64,000 nt of DNA from Bog-473 sp963781955 (GTDB lineage: Bacteria; Actinomycetota; Acidimicrobiia; Acidimicrobiales; RAAP-2): positions 62,001 to 126,000 of the forward strand of contig CAWAHU010000002.1 in the NCBI GenBank assembly GCA_963781955.1. The letters run 5' to 3'. The stretch's first letter is position 1. Each line of letters opens with the position of its first letter. The notes beneath the pieces were generated by a model. The model was not told where the DNA came from and made no database searches. It worked only from the letters and a program-made list of their open reading frames with translations. This document shows positions 18,711-27,390 of this stretch, piece by piece. Position numbers and translations under genes: made by a program.

Positions 18711-20513
18711 ATGCCAGGCATGGGCCGCTCGCTGCAGACCCGCAACCCGCTGATCGTCTCCGACTTCCACGCTGCGTTGCTCCACCAGCTCTTCGTGGTC
18801 CTGGCCCTCCTCGTTCTGTGCGCCCTCGCCTTCAACGTCGTGCGCACCGTGCAGTACCGGCGCCTCACGGAGCGCGGCCACGCGTCGTTCCCCTCCGCCA
18901 CGCCGGCGTCTCCTGAAGCCGTCGGGCGACGCGTCCTGCGCATCGGTTTCGGGTGCCTGTGGATCCTCGACGGCCTACTCCAGATCCAGTCGTCCATGCC
19001 GCTCGGGCTCCCCTCGGGTGTGGTCGAACGGTCCGCCAGCGGATCTCCGGCCTGGGTGCAGCACATCGTGAACAGTGGTGTCACCATCTGGTCCGACCAT
19101 CCGATCCAGGCGGCCTCCGCCACGGTGTGGATCCAGCTGGGCCTCGGGGCATGGTTACTGGTGGCGTCGCGCGGCCGGTGGTCCCGGCTCGGCGGCGTGG
19201 CCAGCGCCGGGTGGGGTCTGGTCGTCTGGGCCTTCGGCGAGTCCTTCGGGGGCATCTTCGCCCCGGGGCTGACCTGGCTCTTCGGCGCCCCCGGCGCGGT
19301 GCTGTTCTACAGCGTGGCCGGGGCCCTGCTCGCGCTCCCCGAGCGCGCGTGGACCACGCCGCTCTTAGGCCGACTCGTGCTGCGCTGCGGCGGGGTATTC
19401 CTCGTCGGCATGGCGGTGCTCCAGGCATGGCCGGGGCGGGGCTCCTGGCAGGGCCGTTCCGGAACCCTGAGCGCCATGGTCGAGTCGATGTCCAAGACCT
19501 CCCAGCCCGGGTTCCTCCACTCGTGGCTCACGTCCTTTGCGTCCTTCGACACGGCACACGGTTGGGCGTTGAACCTCTTCGTCGTGTTGAGCCTCACCGT
19601 GATCGGCGTGCTGCTCCTCACTGCGCGCCCGCGCGCCGCCCTCGTGGGGCTCGTCGCCCTCGTCGTGCTGTGCCTGGCCGACTGGGTCCTCGTCGAGGAC
19701 CTCGGGTTCCTCGGGGGCCTGGGGACCGACCCCAATTCCATGTTGCCCATGGCGATGTTGTTCTCCGGCGGCTACCTGGCACTGATCCGGCCGCTGGCAG
19801 CTGTCCCCGCCGACAAGAGCGTGACCGCGGGCGCGCCCTGGTGGGAGCGGGCATCGCTGGGCTCGGTGGCGCGCACCACGGCCGTGGTGGCCGCAGTCGC
19901 CGTCGTCGTGATCGGCGCCGCGCCGATGGCCATGGCCACGGTCAACCGGAACGCGGACCCTGTGGTGAGCGAAGCACTCGACGGGACCCCCAACGCGCTC
20001 GACACACCGGCGCCGGCCTTTGCGCTCACCGACCAGCACGGCCACCCCGTCAGCCTGGCTTCGCTCCGGGGCCACGTGGTCGCGCTCACGTTCCTCGACC
20101 CGGTCTGCACGACCGACTGCCCGCTCATCGCCCAGGAGTTCCGCCATACCGACCAGCAGATGGGCGCCCAGGGAGGAAAGGTCGACTTCGTCGCCATCGT
20201 GGCCAACCCGGTCTACCGGTCGCAGTCCTACACGCAGGCGTTCGACCAGCAGGAGGGCACGGCGCACCTCCGCAACTGGTACTTCCTGACTGGGTCGCTC
20301 CCTGCACTCCAACGGGTCTGGAACTCGTACGGCGAGCTTGTGCAGACCCTGCCGGCCGGCGCCATGATCGCGCACAGTGACATCGCCTTCGTGATCGACG
20401 TCCACGGTCACGAGCGCGATGCGCTGATCGACGACCCCGGCCCGACACAGACGACCGCAGCGTCCTTTTCCTCACTGCTCCAGAGCCGCATCGACCAAGT
20501 CCTCGCTTCGTGA
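18711..20513 (+). CDS. Polytopic membrane protein fused to a Sco1/SenC domain
   Basis: A 600-aa chain. Residues 20-410 hold about nine hydrophobic segments of a membrane domain I do not recognise. Residues 430-600 form a thioredoxin-fold Sco1/SenC domain with Cu ligands Cys466 and Cys470 in DPVCTTDCP and His555 in AHSDIAFVID. Sco proteins deliver copper to the CuA site of oxidase subunit II, and ctaC is downstream in the same gene run. Normal Sco proteins have one anchor, so this fusion is unusual. ATG 18711 has GAGG seven bases upstream. It is the first gene of the oxidase operon. Confidence 0.85.
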   Translation: MPGMGRSLQTRNPLIVSDFHAALLHQLFVVLALLVLCALAFNVVRTVQYRRLTERGHASFPSATPASPEAVGRRVLRIGFGCLWILDGLLQIQSSMPLGLPSGVVERSASGSPAWVQHIVNSGVTIWSDHPIQAASATVWIQLGLGAWLLVASRGRWSRLGGVASAGWGLVVWAFGESFGGIFAPGLTWLFGAPGAVLFYSVAGALLALPERAWTTPLLGRLVLRCGGVFLVGMAVLQAWPGRGSWQGRSGTLSAMVESMSKTSQPGFLHSWLTSFASFDTAHGWALNLFVVLSLTVIGVLLLTARPRAALVGLVALVVLCLADWVLVEDLGFLGGLGTDPNSMLPMAMLFSGGYLALIRPLAAVPADKSVTAGAPWWERASLGSVARTTAVVAAVAVVVIGAAPMAMATVNRNADPVVSEALDGTPNALDTPAPAFALTDQHGHPVSLASLRGHVVALTFLDPVCTTDCPLIAQEFRHTDQQMGAQGGKVDFVAIVANPVYRSQSYTQAFDQQEGTAHLRNWYFLTGSLPALQRVWNSYGELVQTLPAGAMIAHSDIAFVIDVHGHERDALIDDPGPTQTTAASFSSLLQSRIDQVLAS

Positions 20514-21751
20514 GGTGGTCGTCATCCCGTGCCGGTGGGCGAGCCGGCCGGTCTCGTCGCCGCGTCGCCGCGTCGCTCGGCTGCATTGTGGCTCTCGGTT
20601 TGTCGGCCCTCCTCACGAGCGGCGCCGCCGGCGCGGCGGCGGCGCCGCTCGTGAGCGCGACGTCGACGGCCGCCGGGTCGTGGGTGGTCCTCCCGATGGG
20701 CCAACTGTCGGATCCATCGAACACCTTCTGGCAGCTCGCGCACATGGGCACGTGGTCCGCGCCATCCGCACCCCGCTGGTCCGTCGTCACGCCGCCGGGC
20801 GCTGCCGACAACGGCGGCCTGGCCATGGGCGTCTCGGCCGGCACTGACGACTCGGTCCTGACCGGCATCCTTCCCAACGGGCTCCTGCGGTTCTCGCCCA
20901 TCTCCGTGAGCGGGGACGCTGGCACGACGTGGCACCCCCTGTTCCTCCCCGGCGGACTGGCGGCGCGCCCCGACTCTCTCGCCTACCGAGGCCCCGCGCC
21001 TGGCACCATCGTGGCCCTCGTAAATAGCGGGCGCGTGCTGCAGTCCGGCAACGGCGCGTCCTCGTGGGCACAGCTGGCCACCGCCACGAGCCTGCGCCGC
21101 GTGGGGGGCACGTGCGCGGTGACGGCCGTCGACGCGGTCGGCATCCGGGGCGACGGCGCCGTGCTCCTCGCCACCGGTTGCCGGCACGGCGACGCCGGCC
21201 TCTTCGCGCGCACCGGCGGCACCTGGGTACCCGACGACGCCACCCTTCCCGCACCGCTCGACCGAGCCACAACCGCGGTGCTGCGCCTTGAGGCCGACGA
21301 CACCACGCTCAGCATGCTGGTGTCCGCTACGAGGGGCAACCGGAGGTGGCTGATCGTGCTCTCGCAGACCGGGGGAGTGGGTTGGACGGCCTCTGCGCCG
21401 TTCGCGCTCCCGGCGCACGCCGAGGTTCAGGCCACGTCGCTCGGCCCGGACGGCGACGTCGCCGCGCTCCTCCGCACCGGCCACAAGGCGGTCGCCGTCG
21501 GGGGGAGCGGCCGCGGCGGCGGCTGGGCCCGCTACCCCTCTCCACCGCAGGGCACGGTCGCCCTCGCTCCCACATCACCCAGGACGTTCACGTCCTACGG
21601 TGCCTCGTCACTGGACGCGTTCATCGTCCGCGGCTCGGTGCTCGACGTGTATGCGCAGACCCCCGCCGGCGCCGCCTGGGCCAAGGTCCAGTCCCTCACG
21701 GTGCCACTGTCGTACGGGTCGTCGTCCGGAGCCGGGTCGGGGCTACCGTGA
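20510..21751 (+). CDS. Secreted beta-propeller-like protein of unknown function
   Basis: A 413-aa protein with a signal peptide (VAASLGCIVALGLSALLTSGAAGA). The rest is a succession of short beta-rich blocks with SGDAGTTWHPL and similar Asp-box-like motifs seen in BNR/sialidase-type propellers. No catalytic signature is visible. The GTG start overlaps the stop of the Sco fusion, so it belongs to the oxidase operon and probably works outside the membrane there. Confidence 0.7.
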   Translation: MRWSSSRAGGRAGRSRRRVAASLGCIVALGLSALLTSGAAGAAAAPLVSATSTAAGSWVVLPMGQLSDPSNTFWQLAHMGTWSAPSAPRWSVVTPPGAADNGGLAMGVSAGTDDSVLTGILPNGLLRFSPISVSGDAGTTWHPLFLPGGLAARPDSLAYRGPAPGTIVALVNSGRVLQSGNGASSWAQLATATSLRRVGGTCAVTAVDAVGIRGDGAVLLATGCRHGDAGLFARTGGTWVPDDATLPAPLDRATTAVLRLEADDTTLSMLVSATRGNRRWLIVLSQTGGVGWTASAPFALPAHAEVQATSLGPDGDVAALLRTGHKAVAVGGSGRGGGWARYPSPPQGTVALAPTSPRTFTSYGASSLDAFIVRGSVLDVYAQTPAGAAWAKVQSLTVPLSYGSSSGAGSGLP

Positions 21752-21782
21752 CGGACGCCCGGAGCGACGACGGAGGAGCTCC

Positions 21783-22745
21783 ATGAGCTACCTGGTCGAC
21801 AACTGGAGCTTCGACCCCTTCATCGTCGTCGTGGCCCTCGTCGTCGTCGTCCACGAGTTCGGCCTGGCGAACCTGCGCCGGCGTTCGACTCCCGCACGGA
21901 CCCGCAGGCGCAGGCTCCGGTCCGTCTTCTTCTACGCCGGCTTGGCTCTGCTTCTCCTTACGGTCACGTCGCCTATCGACTACTGGTCGGACGACTACCT
22001 CTTCGTGCACATGATCGAGCACATCCTGATCGCCTTCTACGCGCCGATGCTGATCGTGGCCGGTGCGCCGTGGCTGCCCCTACTGCACGCGGTCCCGGTC
22101 GGGCTCCGCCGGCGCCTGCTGCGCACCGTCATGCTAGGGCGCCGCGCCGGTGGCCTGCGATCAGCGGGGCGGTTCCTCGTCAACCCGTGGACTGCGCTGG
22201 TGGCCTTCAACGCGGTGATGGTGCTCTGGCACGTCCCCGCGCTCTTCGACTCGGCCGATCAGAGCTGGCTCGTCCACATCTGGCTCATGCACGCCAGCTT
22301 GTTCGCCACCGGCGTCCTGTTCTGGCTGCAGCTCATCCCCTCCTACCCGTTCCGACTGCGGGCCACGCCGCTGTGGCAGATCGGGGCCATCATCTCGACG
22401 AACGTCGTCATGTTCGTGCTCGCGATGACGATGTCGCTGTTCACCAGCAGCAGCTGGTACCCGGTGTACGCGCACGTCCCCGGCGTCACGCTCTCCCCGT
22501 TCGCCGACCAGCAGATCGCCGCCGCCATCCTCTGGGTCTGCGGCGACTTTTGGGCCGTCCCGGCGCTGGCGGTGGCCATCCGGCGGGCCATCGACGCCAA
22601 GGATGGCTTCTCCCTCGGCGTCGACCGGCTGTTCCACCGGGCCCCCGACCCCACCCTGGAGGCGCTGCGGGCCCCCGGGCCCGCAGCCCCCAGATCGACC
22701 CCTCCGTACACAACGATGGTTGACGAGCGTCAAGGGTCCGCTTAG
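21783..22745 (+). CDS. CtaG-family (Caa3_CtaG) oxidase assembly protein
   Basis: A 320-aa polytopic protein with about seven helices and conserved His residues in HMIEHILIAFYAPMLI, WHVPALFD and HIWLMHASLF, followed by FADQQIAAAILW. This matches Caa3_CtaG membrane proteins implicated in copper insertion into bacterial oxidases. GGAGGAG six bases before ATG 21783 fixes the start although the frame is open further upstream. It lies between the Sco fusion and the structural oxidase genes. Confidence 0.9.
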   Translation: MSYLVDNWSFDPFIVVVALVVVVHEFGLANLRRRSTPARTRRRRLRSVFFYAGLALLLLTVTSPIDYWSDDYLFVHMIEHILIAFYAPMLIVAGAPWLPLLHAVPVGLRRRLLRTVMLGRRAGGLRSAGRFLVNPWTALVAFNAVMVLWHVPALFDSADQSWLVHIWLMHASLFATGVLFWLQLIPSYPFRLRATPLWQIGAIISTNVVMFVLAMTMSLFTSSSWYPVYAHVPGVTLSPFADQQIAAAILWVCGDFWAVPALAVAIRRAIDAKDGFSLGVDRLFHRAPDPTLEALRAPGPAAPRSTPPYTTMVDERQGSA

Positions 22746-22848
22746 TGTCGGCTGTGACACGCGCGTGGTCACCGTCGGAGGCCACCGAACGTCGTGGTGC
22801 AGTCGTTCGTCGAAGTCCTCCGGCGAGACCGGGGACGGGGGGTTGGCC

Positions 22849-23517
22849 ATGAGCATGGCGTGGAAGGTGGCGGTGACCGTCGTCCTGTTCGCCGTCGCCG
22901 CGGTCGCCGCGGTGGTCCTGGTGGTGAACCTGCTCGGCAGCCCCTCGACCGTCGCCTACAGCGCGACGGCCCCAGGTGCCCCGGTCGACGTGACCCTGCA
23001 AACCGTCCCCGCCTTGGGCTTCGGGAGCCAGCCGGGGTGGGTCTCGTACCTGGTGAAGTCGCCTGACGGCCAGTGGGTGCACACCACGAACTTCCAGGTG
23101 CCCCAGCACACCCGGATCAACGTCACGATCTACCAGTACGACTCGGGCAGCCCGCTGCGGAACCAACAGCTCGGCCAGGTCAGCGGCACCTACGGCAATG
23201 TGGCCACCCTCAACGGCAGGCTCTTCCGGGTCCTGAACTCGAACGTCGGCAACGGCGTCGGGCACACCTTCACCATCCCGTCCCTGAACATCAGCGTTCC
23301 GCTCTGGGGTGAGGTCGACAACAGCAGCCTGTGCGGGTCGGCCCCGTGCACCACGAGTTCGCCCCACAACGTCATCCGGTTCTCCTTCACCAGCCCAGGA
23401 CCAGGCAGCTACCGCTGGCAGTGCTTCGTCCCCTGCGGTGGTGGGTTCCTCTACGGCAACGGGGGCCCGATGTCCGCGCTCGGCTACATGGGCGGCTTCA
23501 TGAAGGTGGCGGCATGA
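22849..23517 (+). CDS. Membrane-anchored cupredoxin-like protein
   Basis: A 222-aa protein with an N-terminal anchor (VAVTVVLFAVAAVAAVVLVV) and an extracytoplasmic cupredoxin fold. Metal-site candidates are SSPHNVIRF, WQCFVPCGGG (a CxxxC as in the CuA motif) and GGPM, with GYMGGFMKV at the end. The His that follows the second Cys in CuA and blue-copper sites is absent. It overlaps ctaC (ATGA) and may be an electron donor or copper chaperone for the oxidase. Confidence 0.8.
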   Translation: MSMAWKVAVTVVLFAVAAVAAVVLVVNLLGSPSTVAYSATAPGAPVDVTLQTVPALGFGSQPGWVSYLVKSPDGQWVHTTNFQVPQHTRINVTIYQYDSGSPLRNQQLGQVSGTYGNVATLNGRLFRVLNSNVGNGVGHTFTIPSLNISVPLWGEVDNSSLCGSAPCTTSSPHNVIRFSFTSPGPGSYRWQCFVPCGGGFLYGNGGPMSALGYMGGFMKVAA

Positions 23518-24503
23518 GCGACCCCAGCTCCGCCGCTCCGTCGGGCGGCCCAGCCGGAGCCGATCCAGCGGGACCGACCGCACCCCGGACCGACGAGACC
23601 CACCACTGGTGGCGGCTCATCGCCGTCTGGGTGGTGCTCTCGGCCATTCTCGACCCCCTCTACTACTTCCTGGCCGGCCCGCACATCCCGCCGGGGAGGA
23701 TGACCGTCGACGCCCAGGGCGCGCAGCTCGACTTCAACGTCTTGTTCGTGATCGCCCTGCCGGTCCTGCTCGGAGTCTGGATCTACCTGATCTACGCCAT
23801 CGTGATGTGGCGCGCCTCGCGGGGCGGGCCCGAGCCCGTCGGCGGCCCGGCCGCCGCCGGGCACCTAGGGATCCAGGTGGGCTGGATCCTGACCACGACG
23901 GTCATTGTGCTGTTCCTGGCCGGCTTCGGCACCTACGAGCTGGTGCAGCCGGGCGGGGCCGGTGGCGGCGAGGGATCGAGCCCCATCTGGACTCCCACGG
24001 CCAAGGTGGTGCTGCCGGTCCAGGTGATCGGCCAGCAGTGGAAGTTCACCTACCGCTACCCAACCTTCGGCGGCTTCGAGACCAACCAGCTGATCCTCCC
24101 GAACGACACCACGGTCAAGTTCAACGTCACCTCCCTCGACGTCATCCATAGCTTCTGGGCCTACCAGCTCGGGGTGAAGGCGGACGCCAACCCCAACTAC
24201 AACAACGTGGCCTACGCCACCACTCAGCAGCTCGGCTCCTTCACGGTCCGGTGCGCCGAGCTGTGCGGCCTCTGGCACGGGGCCATGTTCAACTCCGGTC
24301 AGGTGGTCACCAAGGAGCAGTTCTACGCCTGGGCGCAGCTGACCGCCCTCCGGCTGCGCCACAACACCAGCCTGCTCCCGCCCTACGCGTTGACCTACAC
24401 GCCCGACGCCAACGGAGCCGACGGCGGCTACTACCCGGACAACGTCGACCCGTACTCCAAGGTCGAGCAGTACGGTGCCCCGCAGCCCAAGGGCGGGACG
24501 TGA
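23514..24503 (+). CDS. ctaC: Cytochrome c oxidase subunit II
   Basis: A 329-aa subunit II. Hydrophobic stretches lie at about 33-55, 74-98 and 120-140, then a CuA domain with His212 (DVIHSF), Cys247, Cys251, His255 and Met258 (CAELCGLWHGAM); all CuA ligands are present. There is no fused cytochrome c domain, so an external donor is needed. The ATG overlaps the cupredoxin stop. Confidence 0.95.
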   Translation: MSDPSSAAPSGGPAGADPAGPTAPRTDETHHWWRLIAVWVVLSAILDPLYYFLAGPHIPPGRMTVDAQGAQLDFNVLFVIALPVLLGVWIYLIYAIVMWRASRGGPEPVGGPAAAGHLGIQVGWILTTTVIVLFLAGFGTYELVQPGGAGGGEGSSPIWTPTAKVVLPVQVIGQQWKFTYRYPTFGGFETNQLILPNDTTVKFNVTSLDVIHSFWAYQLGVKADANPNYNNVAYATTQQLGSFTVRCAELCGLWHGAMFNSGQVVTKEQFYAWAQLTALRLRHNTSLLPPYALTYTPDANGADGGYYPDNVDPYSKVEQYGAPQPKGGT

Positions 24504-24529
24504 CGTGAGCGAGACGAGGGATCCGCGCC

Positions 24530-26548
24530 ATGGCCATTGACACTCCGGTCAACGAGTTCGAGTACCCCGGGGAGGAGGAGGTCGGCACCCCGCCACCTCC
24601 CCCGCCGGCCTGGCGGCGCTCGTTCTGGCTGCAGCCCAACCTGCTGTGGGCCATCGTCGGCGGGGTCATCGGCTACCTGATCGGCCACTGGCTCGGCAAC
24701 GTCATCGGCAGCGGCTACGAGCAGGTCCAGGGCAGCGGGCAGAACGATCTGGCCATCGTGCTCGGGCTCTCGCTCGGCGTGGCGGGCTGGATGGGCGGCA
24801 TCGGCGGCCTCAACTACCCGGTGGCCAAGGTCCTCGGCTACGAGCTGTCGCCGCGGCCCCCCGAGAAGACCTGGGTGCGCTACTTCCGCATGACCGACGA
24901 CCACAAAGTCGTGGGCTGGCAGTACGCGATCGGCGTCTTGATGTTCCTCTTCACGGGCGGGCTTCTGGCCATGCTCATCCGGACCGAGCTGCTCAGCCCG
25001 AGCAACCACGTGTTCGGGCCCGGGACCTACATCGCCATCGTCGGCGAGCACGGGACCGTGATGATGATGATGGCCTCGTCGGCCGTCATCGGCCCGCTGG
25101 GGAACTGGCTCGTCCCGCTCATGATCGGAACCCGCCGGATGGCCTACCCGCGCGTGGAGGCGTTCTCGTTCTGGATCTTCATGGCCGGCTACCTGGTCAT
25201 CCTGAGCGCGCTGTTCTTCGGCGGGTTCCCCACCGGCTGGACGGGCTACGCACCGCTGCAGACCCAGGCCAACGGCGGCATGGACTCCTACCTGGTCGGT
25301 TTCGCCGTGATCGGCATCGGCATGATCCTGGCCGGATTCAACCTGGGCGTCACCATCATCAACTACCGGGCGCCCGGCATGACCTGGAGCCGGCTGCCCA
25401 TCTTCGTGTGGGGCGTGCTCGGCACCACGGCCCTGCTCACGCTGGCGACGCCCACGCTCGTGGTCGCCGGCCTGTTCGGGATCCTCGACCGCACGGCGCA
25501 AACGGCCTTCTTCGTGACCGAGCACGGGGGGAGCAACTTCCTGTGGCAGAACCTGTTCTGGTTCTTCGGCCACCCGGAGGTCTACATCATGGCCCTGCCC
25601 GGCTTCGGGATCGTCATGGAGATCATGCCCGTCTTCACCCGCAAGCCACTCTTCGCCTACAAGGTGGCGGCCGCCGGCATGCTCGGCGTGGCCCTCCTCT
25701 CATTCTTCGTCTGGCAACACCACCTGTTCCAGAGCGGCATCAACCCGGACATGCGGCCGCTGTTCATGCTGACCACCGAGTTGATCTCGATCCCGACCGG
25801 GTTCCTCTTCCTCGTCACCCTGGGAACGTTGTGGAAGGCCAAGATCCGCTTCGACACGCCGATGCTCTTCTGTCTGGCCATGCTCTTCAACTTCCTCATC
25901 GGAGGCATCACCGGCGTCTTCCTCTCGGACGTCCCGGTCAACGTCACCGTGCACGGCAGCTTCTTCGTGATGGCCCACTTCCACTACACGATCATGGGCG
26001 GGCTGATCTTCGCCATGTTCGCCGGCTTCTACTTCTGGTTCCCCAAGATCACCGGCAAGACCCTGAACCGCAAGCTGAGCAAATGGCACTTCTGGACCAT
26101 GTTCATCTTCTTCAACATGACCTTCTTCCCCTTGTTCCTGGTCGGGCTCCTCGGCATGCCGCGACGGGTCTTCGAGTACGCCTCGAACTTGCAGACCCTC
26201 AACGACATATCGAGCATCTCCGCCTACCTGCTCGGCGCCTCGTTCTTCTTCTTCATCATCAACGTCGTGTGGTCGATCTACCTGAACCCGCACCCGGCGC
26301 CGGACAACCCTTGGGATTCCCTGGGGTTGGAGTGGCAGACGCCGACACCGGTGCCCTGGTACAACTTCGAGCACATCCCCGTCGTGCTCAACGACCCGTA
26401 CCACTACGGCGAGCCCGACGCACCGCCGGTGGCCGACCTCGGCCTGGTGATGTCCGCCGTGGGGGCTCCGGCGGGATCGGTCGGGTCCGACGAGCTCCAA
26501 GCCGGCGTCCCCGACGGCGATGCAGACCCGCGGCCCCCGATCCTGTGA
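24530..26548 (+). CDS. ctaD: Haem-copper oxidase subunit I, divergent aa3 type
   Basis: A 672-aa subunit I. Haem and copper ligands are intact: His174 (GEHGT), His348 with Glu350 and Tyr352 (GHPEVY), His397-398 (WQHHLF), His483 and His485 (AHFHYT). Canonical channel residues are not: Arg203 (TRRMAYPR) replaces the D-channel Asp of APDMAFPR, Leu426 (PTGFL) replaces the K-channel Lys of PTGIK, and Gly476 (VHGSFF) replaces the Mg-site Asp. About 110 N-terminal residues with two additional hydrophobic segments (about 38-60, 72-98) precede the usual start near RYFRMTDDHKVVGW. The role is terminal O2 reduction; proton pumping is uncertain. Confidence 0.95.
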   Translation: MAIDTPVNEFEYPGEEEVGTPPPPPPAWRRSFWLQPNLLWAIVGGVIGYLIGHWLGNVIGSGYEQVQGSGQNDLAIVLGLSLGVAGWMGGIGGLNYPVAKVLGYELSPRPPEKTWVRYFRMTDDHKVVGWQYAIGVLMFLFTGGLLAMLIRTELLSPSNHVFGPGTYIAIVGEHGTVMMMMASSAVIGPLGNWLVPLMIGTRRMAYPRVEAFSFWIFMAGYLVILSALFFGGFPTGWTGYAPLQTQANGGMDSYLVGFAVIGIGMILAGFNLGVTIINYRAPGMTWSRLPIFVWGVLGTTALLTLATPTLVVAGLFGILDRTAQTAFFVTEHGGSNFLWQNLFWFFGHPEVYIMALPGFGIVMEIMPVFTRKPLFAYKVAAAGMLGVALLSFFVWQHHLFQSGINPDMRPLFMLTTELISIPTGFLFLVTLGTLWKAKIRFDTPMLFCLAMLFNFLIGGITGVFLSDVPVNVTVHGSFFVMAHFHYTIMGGLIFAMFAGFYFWFPKITGKTLNRKLSKWHFWTMFIFFNMTFFPLFLVGLLGMPRRVFEYASNLQTLNDISSISAYLLGASFFFFIINVVWSIYLNPHPAPDNPWDSLGLEWQTPTPVPWYNFEHIPVVLNDPYHYGEPDAPPVADLGLVMSAVGAPAGSVGSDELQAGVPDGDADPRPPIL

Positions 26549-26563
26549 GGCGATAACCGGCAC

Positions 26564-27244
26564 ATGGCACAGAACTCCGTCGACAACCAGCAGTTCGAGA
26601 GCTTCACCGGTCAGCTCCGCGAGACCCCCGAGGAGATCGCGTTCGAGTTGCGCGCCCAGGAGGGCGCTCTGTGGACGGGCGGCCGCCTACTCATCGGCAT
26701 CTGGGCTTTCGCCTTCGCCGCCCTGGCCTTCGCCTACTTCTACCTGCGGTCGGGGAACAACGAGGATCTGTGGCGCCCCGGCGGCATCACGGCACCCACC
26801 GCGGCCGGCGCGTCCATCTTCGCCGTCACCGTGGCGACCGCGTTCTTGGTCATGTTCGGCGAACGGAGGTTCCGGAACAACGAGACCCTGGACTGGCAGG
26901 TGGCGGGGTGGACGGCCGTGCTGGGCGGCCTGCTGGCCGTCGGCCTCCAGATCTGGCAGCTGACCGATCTTCCGTTCTTCCCCGGCTCGAGCGGCTACGC
27001 CTCGTGCTTCGTGGGATGGGCCGCCTTGAACATCGCCGTGCTGCTCGCCGGCACCTATTGGCTCGAGACGATCCTGGCCCGTGAGCTGCGGCTCCGCCGC
27101 GCCATGGAGCAGGACGGCGGCGCGCCGACGTCGACCCTCCCGGTCGCCCGGCTCTTCCGGGCCAACCTCAACGGGTGCACCTACTTCTGGGGCTTCATCG
27201 CCGTCGTAGCCCTGTTCTTCTGGGTACTCTTCTACGTCGTCTGA
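26564..27244 (+). CDS. ctaE: Cytochrome c oxidase subunit III
   Basis: A 226-aa subunit III with five clear hydrophobic segments and family-like stretches (EGALWTGGRLLIGIWAFAF, AYFYLRSGN). The C-terminal WHxxDxVW-type motif of many subunit III proteins is replaced by NGCTYFWGFIAVVALFFWVL. It begins 15 bp after ctaD. Confidence 0.88.
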   Translation: MAQNSVDNQQFESFTGQLRETPEEIAFELRAQEGALWTGGRLLIGIWAFAFAALAFAYFYLRSGNNEDLWRPGGITAPTAAGASIFAVTVATAFLVMFGERRFRNNETLDWQVAGWTAVLGGLLAVGLQIWQLTDLPFFPGSSGYASCFVGWAALNIAVLLAGTYWLETILARELRLRRAMEQDGGAPTSTLPVARLFRANLNGCTYFWGFIAVVALFFWVLFYVV

Positions 27245-27276
27245 TCTCCGTCGTCTGATCGTCAGGGGGTGAACTC

Positions 27277-27390
27277 ATGATCCTCGCATCCGACCTGGCG
27301 GCCACCCAGGCCCTCACCATCGCCATCCCCCTCGGGACGCTGTGCGTCGTGCTCCTGTGGGGCTTCTTCCAGCGCCGCCCGACACGATGA
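27277..27390 (+). CDS. 37-aa single-helix membrane peptide in the oxidase operon
   Basis: The frame encodes 37 residues: a short polar N-terminus, a hydrophobic helix (ALTIAIPLGTLCVVLLWGFF) and a basic end (QRRPTR), an inside-positive single-pass layout. AGGGGG stands seven bases before the ATG, and the stop overlaps the next gene's ATG (ATGA), which supports real translation. By position and size it could be a small oxidase subunit or assembly peptide; no homology claim is made. Confidence 0.65.
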   Translation: MILASDLAATQALTIAIPLGTLCVVLLWGFFQRRPTR

